A stretch of DNA of 10,485 bases from CAZILN01 sp964540005 (GTDB lineage: Bacteria > Bacteroidota > Bacteroidia > Bacteroidales > SM23-62), in the NCBI GenBank assembly GCA_964540005.1, contig CAZILN010000267.1, forward strand, positions 1 to 10,485, given 5' to 3'. Positions 1 to 7,251 of this stretch are shown here, in pieces. A program made the translations under genes and the position numbers. The notes under the pieces are model-generated. The model did no database searches, was not told where the DNA came from, and saw only the letters and a program-made list of their open reading frames with translations. How positions within the stretch are numbered: the first letter of the stretch is position 1; every line of letters starts with the position of its first letter.

Positions 1-284
1 TAGCCGTTGAAGCCGCCCACACGTGTATAACTCTCCTGGGCGTTAATATAATAGGCTTTGTATTTGATGTAGTGATTTCCCTTTACGTATTCCCAGTGCG
101 TATTCTTGGCCTTGAAAACCTTTCCTATACAGGCCTCGAAAATAAGAGTGGGATGAATACCGGTAACCCTGGCTGCTTCCAGGATGTTTTTAAACTGAAC
201 ACTTTTATCTCCAAAATGCCCGATTACGGGTAAATGATACTTTTTCTGCTGGTATTTGCGGTTTATGCCAACTTCTTTTTTCAT
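1..284 (-). CDS. Partial small protein with NUMOD1-like DNA-binding segment
   Basis: The reading frame opens with ATG at 284-282 and stays open for 94 codons to the window edge, so the C-terminus is missing. The product starts MKKEVGINRKYQQKK, is basic, and has no signal peptide or membrane segment. Residues about 29-70 resemble the NUMOD1 helix-turn-helix module: a 'FKNILEAARVTGI' helix, then 'IFEACIGK', then 'HWEYVKGNHYIKYKA'. This follows the family pattern of a conserved EAA, a central CxGK and a terminal W-x-Y. NUMOD1 modules bind DNA and are best known as accessory parts of homing endonucleases, but they also occur in small stand-alone Bacteroidota and phage proteins. No nuclease motif is visible in the part shown. 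The gene diverges from the isomerase gene across 110 bp. The reading frame is well supported; the family call is by eye and the function is unknown. Confidence 0.65.
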   Translation of the reverse strand, partial: MKKEVGINRKYQQKKYHLPVIGHFGDKSVQFKNILEAARVTGIHPTLIFEACIGKVFKAKNTHWEYVKGNHYIKYKAYYINAQESYTRVGGFNG

Positions 285-394
285 TGTATATCAGATTAAT
301 CAATGCAAGTAATGAAAATTATCAAAGAATTCCAATCCTTCAGGTTAAATTAATATTCACATAAATTTATAACTTAGGTTGCCCTTAGTTTATT

Positions 395-1405
395 ATGTGC
401 CGCATGAGTGACCGGAAGAAGCATCATATTCAGCTGGCTTTTGAAGCACAGATCCCTTCCTCAGAACTGGACAAGAGGTTTTATTATGAACCATTGCTCA
501 GCGGGCATCCTGTCAATCCATTACCTCCTGTATCTTTCATGGGCAAGAATCTTAAGGTCCCCCTCTGGGCCTCCAGTATGACCGGTGGTACCGAAATGGC
601 GGGTATTATTAACCGTAACCTGGCCCGAGCTTGCAATGAATTCGGAATGGGAATGGGATTGGGATCCTGTCGCCTACTGCTGAAAGACGACAGTTGTATT
701 AGTGATTTTGATCTGCGCCATATCATCGGCGATGAAATGCCCCTTTATGCCAATCTGGGTATTGCACAACTGGAAGAGCTCATCAGGCAGAATAAACTCA
801 GGCTGGTCAGCGAATTATTGAAACGGCTTCAGGCTGACGGATTGATCATACATGTAAATCCAATGCAGGAATGGTTTCAACCCGAAGGAGACAGGATCAG
901 GCTGGCCCCCATCGATACCATCCGGCGCATGCTCGATGAATGTGATTTCAGGATAGTAGTAAAGGAAGTTGGACAGGGCATGGGGCCGGAAAGCCTGAAG
1001 CAATTATTAGAACTACCCCTGGAAGCAGTTGAATTTGCAGCTTTCGGCGGAACTAATTTTGTTAAACTTGAGTTGATGCGTGATAGTTCAGCCGGGAGGG
1101 AATCATTTGAACCACTGTCATATACCGGGCATAATGCTGAAGAAATGGTCGATTTCTGTAATGAAATTTCCGACTCGGAAAATGATATTCAATGCAGGCA
1201 GGTGATTATTTCCGGGGGTGTTAAATCATTCCTCCAGGGATATTATCTGATAAATAAATCAAAGCTGCCGGCGATCTACGGTCAGGCTTCCTGTTTATTG
1301 AAGCATGCGGGGGGAGATTATGAAAGTTTGCAGAAATACATCAGTGAGCAGGTCAGGGGATTGGAGCTTGCCCATGCATATCTTCGTATCAGACACAATC
1401 GATAA
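395..1405 (+). CDS. fni: Type 2 isopentenyl-diphosphate delta-isomerase (FMN/NADPH-dependent)
   Basis: It interconverts isopentenyl and dimethylallyl diphosphate in the cytoplasm, using reduced FMN and Mg2+. The 336-residue length fits the type 2 family. Numbered from the ATG at 395, the motifs in order are: the N-terminal RKKHH at 7-11, which matches the R-K-x-H substrate-binding start; SSMTGG at 60-65 (FMN site); GLGSCR at 88-93; the active-site HVNPMQE at 153-159 (H153, N155, Q158 and the Mg2+-binding E159); KEVGQG at 190-195; FGGT at 217-220; and SGGVK at 273-277 for the FMN phosphate. The residues after SGG (FLQGYYLINKSK) differ from the textbook GIRxGxDxAKAxALGA form but keep a glycine-rich phosphate loop, which I take as a lineage variant. 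A second in-frame ATG at 404 (MSDRKKHH) is an equally good start; neither has a clear Shine-Dalgarno sequence. The downstream prenyltransferase is on the same strand 120 bp away. The family call is firm. Confidence 0.93.
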   Translation: MCRMSDRKKHHIQLAFEAQIPSSELDKRFYYEPLLSGHPVNPLPPVSFMGKNLKVPLWASSMTGGTEMAGIINRNLARACNEFGMGMGLGSCRLLLKDDSCISDFDLRHIIGDEMPLYANLGIAQLEELIRQNKLRLVSELLKRLQADGLIIHVNPMQEWFQPEGDRIRLAPIDTIRRMLDECDFRIVVKEVGQGMGPESLKQLLELPLEAVEFAAFGGTNFVKLELMRDSSAGRESFEPLSYTGHNAEEMVDFCNEISDSENDIQCRQVIISGGVKSFLQGYYLINKSKLPAIYGQASCLLKHAGGDYESLQKYISEQVRGLELAHAYLRIRHNR

Positions 1406-1489
1406 GTATTTCAACCTTAAGCAAGGGGTGACCGGATGGTTTTTCCTGATAAATATTAAGGAAGTTGTTTCTATTTGACATTTTTTTTC

Positions 1490-1497
1490 TATGTTTA
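1490..1497 (+). promoter_or_regulatory. Possible Bacteroidota-type -7 box before the prenyltransferase
   Basis: TATGTTTA matches seven of eight positions of the Bacteroidota -7 consensus TAnnTTTG. A TTG lies upstream at 1465-1467, at a slightly long distance for the -33 element, and the candidate start codon is 28 bp downstream at 1526. If real, the prenyltransferase can be transcribed independently of fni. The tract is T-rich, so a chance match is likely. Confidence 0.22.
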
Positions 1498-1525
1498 TCC
1501 TAGGGCAAACCTGAAATTTCCATTT

Positions 1526-2458
1526 ATGAACAACTTTAAAATCTGGATGGCCCAGATCAGGGCGAATTTTCTCATTCTTGCTGCATTCCTGGTGGTAATC
1601 GGCCTGGCTTTTTCGGCAAAATATCCTGCTGATACCGGGGGGTCCTTTAATATAATACACGCTGTCATGCTGGTCATTGGAGTGGTTCTCTCACACATAT
1701 CGGTTAATTTGTTTAATGAGCATTCTGATTTTAAAACGAGTATCGATTTTCATACGGTTCGCACTCCTTTCAGCGGAGGGAGCGGGATGATTACAAGTGG
1801 GAAAACAAGCTCGGGCACTGTATTAACTGTTGCCATAGTTACTTTGCTGGTTGCCTTTTCCATAGGTATTTATTTTGCAATAATCTCTCACTGGGTTGTT
1901 CTGGTGCTGTCCCTGATAGGTGTTCTTTCCATTGTTTTTTATACAAATTTCCTGGCAAAAAATATACTGGGGGAATTGGTTGCCGGACTGTCTCTCGGAA
2001 CACTGGTTGTAATAGGGACCTATATTGCTATGACAGCTTCTCCTGGCATGAGCCTGGCTGAATTACTGCCTGAAGAAGTCATCTGGATATCCATTCCTCC
2101 GGGTATACTAACTTCCTTATTACTGCTTATTAACCAGTTCCCGGATGTGGAGGCCGATAAGCTTGGCGGAAGGAAGCATCTTGTTATCAAGCTGGGATGG
2201 AAAAAGGCATCTTATATTTATGCCGGCGGAATGTTCGCTACTTTTGTAATTATTGTGCTGTGTCCGATTATCGGGATCTCATCACCCTGGATATATATTG
2301 CGCTCCTGCCGTTACCGCTGGCAGTTAAAGCTACTATCACAGCCATAAAATTCGGTGATGATTTTGCTAAAATTGTCCCGGCCCTGGGCAGTAATGTCAT
2401 CACGGTACTGGCTACCGACCTCCTGCTGGCCGTGGCAGTCTTTATAGAGCTGATATAA
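1526..2458 (+). CDS. UbiA-superfamily membrane prenyltransferase (MenA-like)
   Basis: An integral membrane enzyme that transfers a polyprenyl group from its diphosphate to an acceptor, typically a quinone precursor. The reading frame extends back to 1475, but I chose ATG 1526: MNNFKIWMAQIRANF matches the usual family N-terminus (W..xIRxNF), and the extra 17 codons come from a T-rich leader. This gives 310 residues. The first Asp-rich motif is at 64-74 (N64, E65, D68, D74; an NExxDx5D form of NDxxDxxxD), followed by TPFSGGSG at 80-87. The second motif is D207-x3-D211 in NQFPDVEADKLGGRK, followed by HLVIKLG, as in MenA-type enzymes. Roughly eight or nine hydrophobic segments span the rest. Glu replaces the second Asp-motif residue, which suggests an uncharacterised subfamily, so I do not assign menA. 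It follows fni in tandem, consistent with an isoprenoid role. The 3' end lies three bases from the convergent kinase gene. The fold is certain; the acceptor is unknown. Confidence 0.85.
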   Translation: MNNFKIWMAQIRANFLILAAFLVVIGLAFSAKYPADTGGSFNIIHAVMLVIGVVLSHISVNLFNEHSDFKTSIDFHTVRTPFSGGSGMITSGKTSSGTVLTVAIVTLLVAFSIGIYFAIISHWVVLVLSLIGVLSIVFYTNFLAKNILGELVAGLSLGTLVVIGTYIAMTASPGMSLAELLPEEVIWISIPPGILTSLLLLINQFPDVEADKLGGRKHLVIKLGWKKASYIYAGGMFATFVIIVLCPIIGISSPWIYIALLPLPLAVKATITAIKFGDDFAKIVPALGSNVITVLATDLLLAVAVFIELI

Positions 2459-2461
2459 GTC

Positions 2462-5400
2462 TCAATTATCCGTTTTATCGAATGATACAATAAAATTCGA
2501 TCCTTTACTGCCTGCACTTTCATACCATACCCGGCCACCCATCAGGTCAACATATTTCCTGACTATTGACAATCCCAGTCCGGTGGATTGTTCACCGGCA
2601 GTTGGTCTGGCACTAAGCCTCTGGTACTTATTGAAGATCCTTTTTCTGTCTTCTTCGGATATACCCGGACCCTCATCAATGAAATTAACCCTGGTTTCAT
2701 GCTTCAGCTCTTCGCATTTTATCAATATAATAGTATCGGCAGGGGAGAATTTAATGGCATTTGAAAGAAGGTTCTCGTAGACCTGCAACAGGTAGTTCCT
2801 GTCTGCAATGCCATAAATGTCCAATGTCTCAAGCTGTATTCCAATTCCTTTCCTGTCAGCTGTATCCTTCAGACTTGAATATACATCCTGGACGATGAGG
2901 CCGAAATTGATCTTTTCACATTTCATATTGACCTGATTCTGTTCTATCATACTGATATCAAGTATCTTGGATATCATCTTATCCATTCTTTTTAGTGCAT
3001 TGACAATAAAGGATAATCCTTCCTTCTCATCCTTATCTGTTTTTTGGGCAGATATAAGGAGGTTATCTGCAACACTTAAGGAACTCGTCAAAGGATTGCG
3101 CAGGTCGTGGGCAACTATCCCGATGAGGTGGTTTTTTTCCTTGTTCAGTTCAATGAGCTCGGCATTTGCCTTTTCGATCTCCTCTTTCTGCTTTATGATA
3201 TCACTGTTTGCCTTCTTAAGGTTTATTGACTGTGCTTCGATCTGCTGGTAGGAGGAAGCATTCTCAAGTGCAATTTTTGTATAGACGGCCAGGTTCCTGA
3301 GGATATTCAGGTGGTAATCGGTATAGGCATCCTTTTCGAAGCTCTGGACGGTAATTACGCCCATTACTTCAGAATCCATGAGAAGGGGCAGATATATAAT
3401 GGAGGAAGAATTCCCATCACTACCGGCAGGGGTCATAACCGGCAGGTACTTCTTATATTCTTTCTCAAAATCGTTAATGAAAACTTCGGCCTTTTCTCTG
3501 ATGCAGTAAACAGACAATCTGTCGACATCATTCATTGAGAAACTGAGAAAGTCAAGTTTCTGGCCTTTTTCTTTTACTCCCGGAAAGTCTATGCTTTGTT
3601 TTTTCCTGTTTACCAGGCCAATCCCGAACACGGATGCATCCATTAGTTTATTTATCGAATCATATACCGTGTCGATGATGTTTTCAACACTGAGCTGTGA
3701 TGTAATGATCTTCCCGATCTCACTAAGGTATTCAAGGTCATTATAGGCAAGCTGGAGCTTTTCACTCTGCGACAGGATCTCTTCTTTCTGTTGCTCCAGT
3801 AAAAGGTTTTGTTTGGCTATTTCATCACGCTGGGTGGTGACTTCGTAGGTTTTGGCTGTTACTATCTCTTCAAGTTCCCTTTGTTTGGCTTCGATGAGAT
3901 TAATCCTGAACCTGACAATGATTCCGAGAGCAGCCAGAATAAGGAGGGCTGATAAACTGTAAAACCACCAGGATTTCCACCAGGGTGATTTTACTGTAAA
4001 ACTATATTCAGTGGGCTGGCTGTTCCAGAGGCCGTCGTTGTTCATTGCTTTAACCTTGAAGGTATAGCTGCCCGGCGGGATATTGGGGTATACAGCTTCC
4101 GTTCTTCTTCCTACAGGGGACCAGTCCTTATCCAGTCCCTCAAGTTTCCACTGGTAGGCAACTTTTTCATGTACCTGGAAAGAAAGGGCTTCAAAATCAA
4201 AGGAGAGGTGGTTCAGATGATGGGGAAATACAGGCTCCTTCGGAAGTCGGTACCAGGGTATTATTCCTTCTGTGACATCATTATATTCCGGACCTGACCA
4301 GTCAACAGTCTCGAAAAAAAGCCTCAGCCCTGTAATATGGGTGATGGGAGGGACCTCATTTTTAATCCGGGAAGCCGGATCGTATCTCATAGCGCCCTTT
4401 ACGGTTCCAAACCAGAGATGTCCTTCCCTGTCAATCAGATTGGACTGGCCGTTGCATTCAATCCCGGTAAATCCATCATAGATGCCAAAGTGTTCCACCT
4501 CTGTTATATTTCCGCCTTCATCCAGGACTAACCTGTCAACACCACTCTGGGAACCTGCCCAGATATTACCCTGTTGATCGCACAGGATGGAATATATATT
4601 ATTCGAACTGAGTCCATCGGCAGTCGTTAAACATGAAAATTCCTCATCCTCAAGTATATATAGACCACCGGTATAACTGGCAAACCAGTATCTTCCCAAC
4701 TTATCTTCCACCATGTGCATTACTGTACTGCTGGTGAGGCCTTCTTTCGCGGTATAAACGGATAGCCTGCCTTCCCTGTAAACAGCGATCCCGTTATTGG
4801 TACAGAACCATATATTCTTCCCGGTATCTTTGTAGATATCGTTGACTATATTTGAGTGCAGCCTGCCATTGCCAAGGTTATAAAATTCAATTTCCTTATT
4901 GACTATCTTAATAACTCCACCGTTAAAAGATGAGATCCACAGGGTATCTTCATCTTGCACTGCGTCTGAAAAGAAAAAATTCTGAAGACTGTAGTCAGTA
5001 TCAACCTGCTTCATTGTCTTCCCGTTAAACAGATACAGGCCGTTAAAAGATAAAAGCATGAGCTTGTTCTCCCCCAGTTCGATAAAGCTCCGGACATTAT
5101 GGATACCGGGATATTGTTCTGTGGTATAGGCTGTATACCGGGTGCCGTCAAACCTCACCACTCCTCCGCTGGCCAGCCCGAACCAGTAATTATCATGCGA
5201 ATCCTGGTATATGGAACGTACCATGTCATCATTGATGATGGATTGGAAATTATAGGCCAGGAAATTTTTCTTGGCGTACTTAATAAGCCCTCCACCGGAT
5301 GAGCCCAGCCAGATGTTCCCTTCATGATCCTCCAGGAATGCATTAATATATTCATTCGAGAGGCCGTTTTCCTGCATGAAATAGTGGATGCTTCCCGATT

Positions 5401-6256
5401 CAGTATCAATAAAACTGACACCCCGGCCAAAATTATTGAACCATATCCTGCCCCGGCTGTCTTTAAACACTGATCCGACACCTCTCCACCAATCTGTGTC
5501 AGGACTATTGAACCTTGTGATCTTGCCATTATCCAGGGTATAGATAAGAACATCATATCGGCTAGCGAATGAAAGTATCCATAAGATCCCCTTATCATCA
5601 TACAGTACGGGAAGGATGGCTCTTCCCATGAACTCCCTATGATCGTTCAGGGTACTGAAGCTGACTTCTCCATTCTTCATTTCATACAATCCGTCTGAGG
5701 TAGTCAGATACAGAATGCTGTCTGAAAGATATATTGCCCTGTATACCGGATTGCAGGAAAATTCTTCATACTGATCGTGGACAGGCAGAATACTGTCACC
5801 GCTGATGCGCAGGATACGGAATGCGTTTTGCTCATCCTGGGAGATCACCCCTATACCTCCGTCATCAAATTCGAAGAATTGTATATAATTGACCTGTTGA
5901 GGTCCTATGTTCTCAGAATAGCTGGAAAAACTGATCCCGTCGTATCTGCCAATCCCGTTTATGGCACCCATCCACAGCTGTCCCCGGCTGTCTTCAAAAA
6001 GGGTGTTTATCCGGTTATGGGGAAGTCCGTCTTCAACGGTAAAGGATTCAAATGAATTTCCGTTAAACCTCGACACTCCGCCCCCGTTGGTGCCAACCCA
6101 GATGCTGCCTCTTGAATCCTGGAGCAGTGCCTGTACTTCGGATTGCGGCAGGCCCTGTTCCAGTGAAAAAACCTGAAAGCCATATTGCTGTGAACAGACC
6201 GATTCTACCATCAGCCAGTTCATAATAAGCAATATTGCCGGTAACAGCCTGTTCAT
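2462..6256 (-). CDS. Propeller-sensor histidine kinase with Y_Y_Y and GAF-like domains
   Basis: A 1264-residue transmembrane sensor kinase. A signal peptide covers residues 1 to about 22 (MNRLLPAILLIMNWL..VCS). Periplasmic Reg_prop repeats of the form D-x-x-G-x-x-W end in tryptophans at 53, 95, 226, 272, 316, 358, 440, 483, 524, 566 and 615; degenerate copies near 131, 178 and 394 bring the count to about 14, fitting two seven-bladed propellers. A Y_Y_Y domain lies at about 685-755 (YQWKLEGLDKDW, PPGSYTFKVKA) and a membrane helix at 763-783. A coiled coil (about 785-845), a GAF-like region (about 850-1000) and a second coiled coil (1003-1045) follow. The HisKA domain has the phospho-acceptor His1050 in VAHDLRNPL. 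The HATPase has the N-box ENLLSNAIKF (N1162, N1166), the G1 box DEGPGI (D1194) and the G2 box TGLGLS (1225-1230). All catalytic boxes are intact. There is no receiver or AraC domain, unlike classical Bacteroides hybrid regulators, so it must signal to a separate partner. The gene lies 63 bp after the CPBP protease gene. The ligand is unknown. Confidence 0.93.
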   Translation of the reverse strand: MNRLLPAILLIMNWLMVESVCSQQYGFQVFSLEQGLPQSEVQALLQDSRGSIWVGTNGGGVSRFNGNSFESFTVEDGLPHNRINTLFEDSRGQLWMGAINGIGRYDGISFSSYSENIGPQQVNYIQFFEFDDGGIGVISQDEQNAFRILRISGDSILPVHDQYEEFSCNPVYRAIYLSDSILYLTTSDGLYEMKNGEVSFSTLNDHREFMGRAILPVLYDDKGILWILSFASRYDVLIYTLDNGKITRFNSPDTDWWRGVGSVFKDSRGRIWFNNFGRGVSFIDTESGSIHYFMQENGLSNEYINAFLEDHEGNIWLGSSGGGLIKYAKKNFLAYNFQSIINDDMVRSIYQDSHDNYWFGLASGGVVRFDGTRYTAYTTEQYPGIHNVRSFIELGENKLMLLSFNGLYLFNGKTMKQVDTDYSLQNFFFSDAVQDEDTLWISSFNGGVIKIVNKEIEFYNLGNGRLHSNIVNDIYKDTGKNIWFCTNNGIAVYREGRLSVYTAKEGLTSSTVMHMVEDKLGRYWFASYTGGLYILEDEEFSCLTTADGLSSNNIYSILCDQQGNIWAGSQSGVDRLVLDEGGNITEVEHFGIYDGFTGIECNGQSNLIDREGHLWFGTVKGAMRYDPASRIKNEVPPITHITGLRLFFETVDWSGPEYNDVTEGIIPWYRLPKEPVFPHHLNHLSFDFEALSFQVHEKVAYQWKLEGLDKDWSPVGRRTEAVYPNIPPGSYTFKVKAMNNDGLWNSQPTEYSFTVKSPWWKSWWFYSLSALLILAALGIIVRFRINLIEAKQRELEEIVTAKTYEVTTQRDEIAKQNLLLEQQKEEILSQSEKLQLAYNDLEYLSEIGKIITSQLSVENIIDTVYDSINKLMDASVFGIGLVNRKKQSIDFPGVKEKGQKLDFLSFSMNDVDRLSVYCIREKAEVFINDFEKEYKKYLPVMTPAGSDGNSSSIIYLPLLMDSEVMGVITVQSFEKDAYTDYHLNILRNLAVYTKIALENASSYQQIEAQSINLKKANSDIIKQKEEIEKANAELIELNKEKNHLIGIVAHDLRNPLTSSLSVADNLLISAQKTDKDEKEGLSFIVNALKRMDKMISKILDISMIEQNQVNMKCEKINFGLIVQDVYSSLKDTADRKGIGIQLETLDIYGIADRNYLLQVYENLLSNAIKFSPADTIILIKCEELKHETRVNFIDEGPGISEEDRKRIFNKYQRLSARPTAGEQSTGLGLSIVRKYVDLMGGRVWYESAGSKGSNFIVSFDKTDN

Positions 6257-6276
6257 GGTTAACTGCGCTAAACATA

Positions 6277-6284
6277 CAAAAATA
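6277..6284 (-). promoter_or_regulatory. Possible -7 promoter element of the sensor kinase gene
   Basis: On the minus strand TATTTTTG matches the Bacteroidota -7 consensus TAnnTTTG at every fixed position and lies 20 bp before the kinase ATG (6256). No good TTG -33 element is present at the expected distance; CTG is the closest. A real promoter here would let the kinase be transcribed separately from the exporter/protease genes upstream. Confidence 0.33.
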
Positions 6285-6319
6285 GGAAATTATATGATGG
6301 CAGGTCAGCCTGAAGGAGG

Positions 6320-7141
6320 CTAATCAGCATTATGATGGGAAGATCCTGCCTCCCGGGTGTGTAATTCGGACCTGATCAGATATAAACTGCCAAGCAGTAC
6401 CGGTACGGAAATAACATAAATTATATAATACATACTTGCATTATCCAGCAGTTCGAAAAGGTTCATAGCCTCCTGATCGATGTATGCCCCCAGGTACCAG
6501 CCTATTGTATTGGCCACCCAGTGCATGAACAGGCAGGGCAGGAGGGAATTTGTTTTCCAGTAGATATACCCCATTACAACTCCTAAGAAAAGGGCCGGTA
6601 TGAATTGCCAGGGATTCATGTGGAAGAAACCGAAAAGAACCGAAGACCAGATGATGGCTTTAAGGGGTGAGTAGATCTTGAGAAAGCCTTTCAGTATGAT
6701 CCCCCTGAAAAGCAATTCTTCAAGAACGGGTGCACTGATTGTCAATACCAGGAAGGTATAAATATCCGCCTTGGAGAGCATCATAAACAACTCTTTCATA
6801 AACTCGGGCAGTGGAATTAGGTTGGTAAGTGGTTCAAGGATAATGTTTAGTGATACAGTAGTGAAGATAAGGATTATATATAAGTGAACCGGGACCTTCT
6901 TAAATATAAATACAGGGAGATCGTTTTCATGCCTGAGTTTTTTATACCGGGCATACAAGACAAGTATACCCATTGACAGCGTATAAGCTGCAAAGTTCAT
7001 CAGTGATTCATTCTCGTATTTAAAAGCCGAGAAAAGAACGGACAGCAGGACGACTACACCAACGCTGAATACAATGTACATTACAAAGATTCCGAATGAC
7101 TGGAGCAGGGATGGATAGTAGGGGTATTTATTTCTGGTCAT
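6320..7141 (-). CDS. CPBP-family intramembrane glutamic/metallo-protease (CAAX/Abi type)
   Basis: A 273-residue multi-pass membrane protein with all four signature motifs of the CPBP (CAAX protease and bacteriocin-processing) family: the EExxxR motif EELLFRG (E141, E142, R146); FGFFH (H174); and FMHWVANT (H207, N211). These residues line the active site within the membrane. About eight hydrophobic segments are visible, starting near residues 13-40, 47-63, 86-105 and 127-141. The tail after residue 258 is short, polar and histidine-containing (HTREAGSSHHNAD). It is transcribed in the same direction as the C39-ABC exporter, starting 110 bp after it. Members next to peptide-export genes act in self-immunity or precursor processing in lactic acid bacteria; here that role is inferred from position only. 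The alternative is a general membrane protease unrelated to export. The ATG at 7141 has no strong Shine-Dalgarno sequence. The family call is firm. Confidence 0.9.
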   Translation of the reverse strand: MTRNKYPYYPSLLQSFGIFVMYIVFSVGVVVLLSVLFSAFKYENESLMNFAAYTLSMGILVLYARYKKLRHENDLPVFIFKKVPVHLYIILIFTTVSLNIILEPLTNLIPLPEFMKELFMMLSKADIYTFLVLTISAPVLEELLFRGIILKGFLKIYSPLKAIIWSSVLFGFFHMNPWQFIPALFLGVVMGYIYWKTNSLLPCLFMHWVANTIGWYLGAYIDQEAMNLFELLDNASMYYIIYVISVPVLLGSLYLIRSELHTREAGSSHHNAD

Positions 7142-7251
7142 TACTAAGCGTTAAATATGAGCAGCTTTGGGATCTGAATGTACAATTTTTATTAATGCCT
7201 GCAAAAGGCTGAATAAGTATAGTATCTCCGGGAACAGGGTGCCGGATGTAA

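Noticed and set aside
285..394. Divergent promoter for the NUMOD1-like gene and fni (TAACTTAG at 370-377)
   Set aside because: The box misses one consensus base, no TTG sits at the right distance, and the region is AT-rich enough for chance matches.
1295..1660. 121-codon minus-strand frame across the fni-prenyltransferase gap
   Set aside because: It overlaps two well-supported plus-strand genes and has low-complexity, family-less content: a shadow frame.
5155..5601. 148-codon minus-strand frame inside the kinase gene
   Set aside because: It is an alternative frame of the kinase coding sequence with no recognisable domain.
5445..6000. Repeated DNA segments (CCCCGGCTGTCTT at about 5450 and 5982) as a possible repeat element
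   Set aside because: They encode the DSRG-type motif of the kinase propeller blades and are explained by the protein repeats.
6307..6321. AGCCT-loop-AGGCT hairpin between the CPBP and kinase genes as a terminator
   Set aside because: The stem is only five base pairs and no T-run follows on the minus strand.
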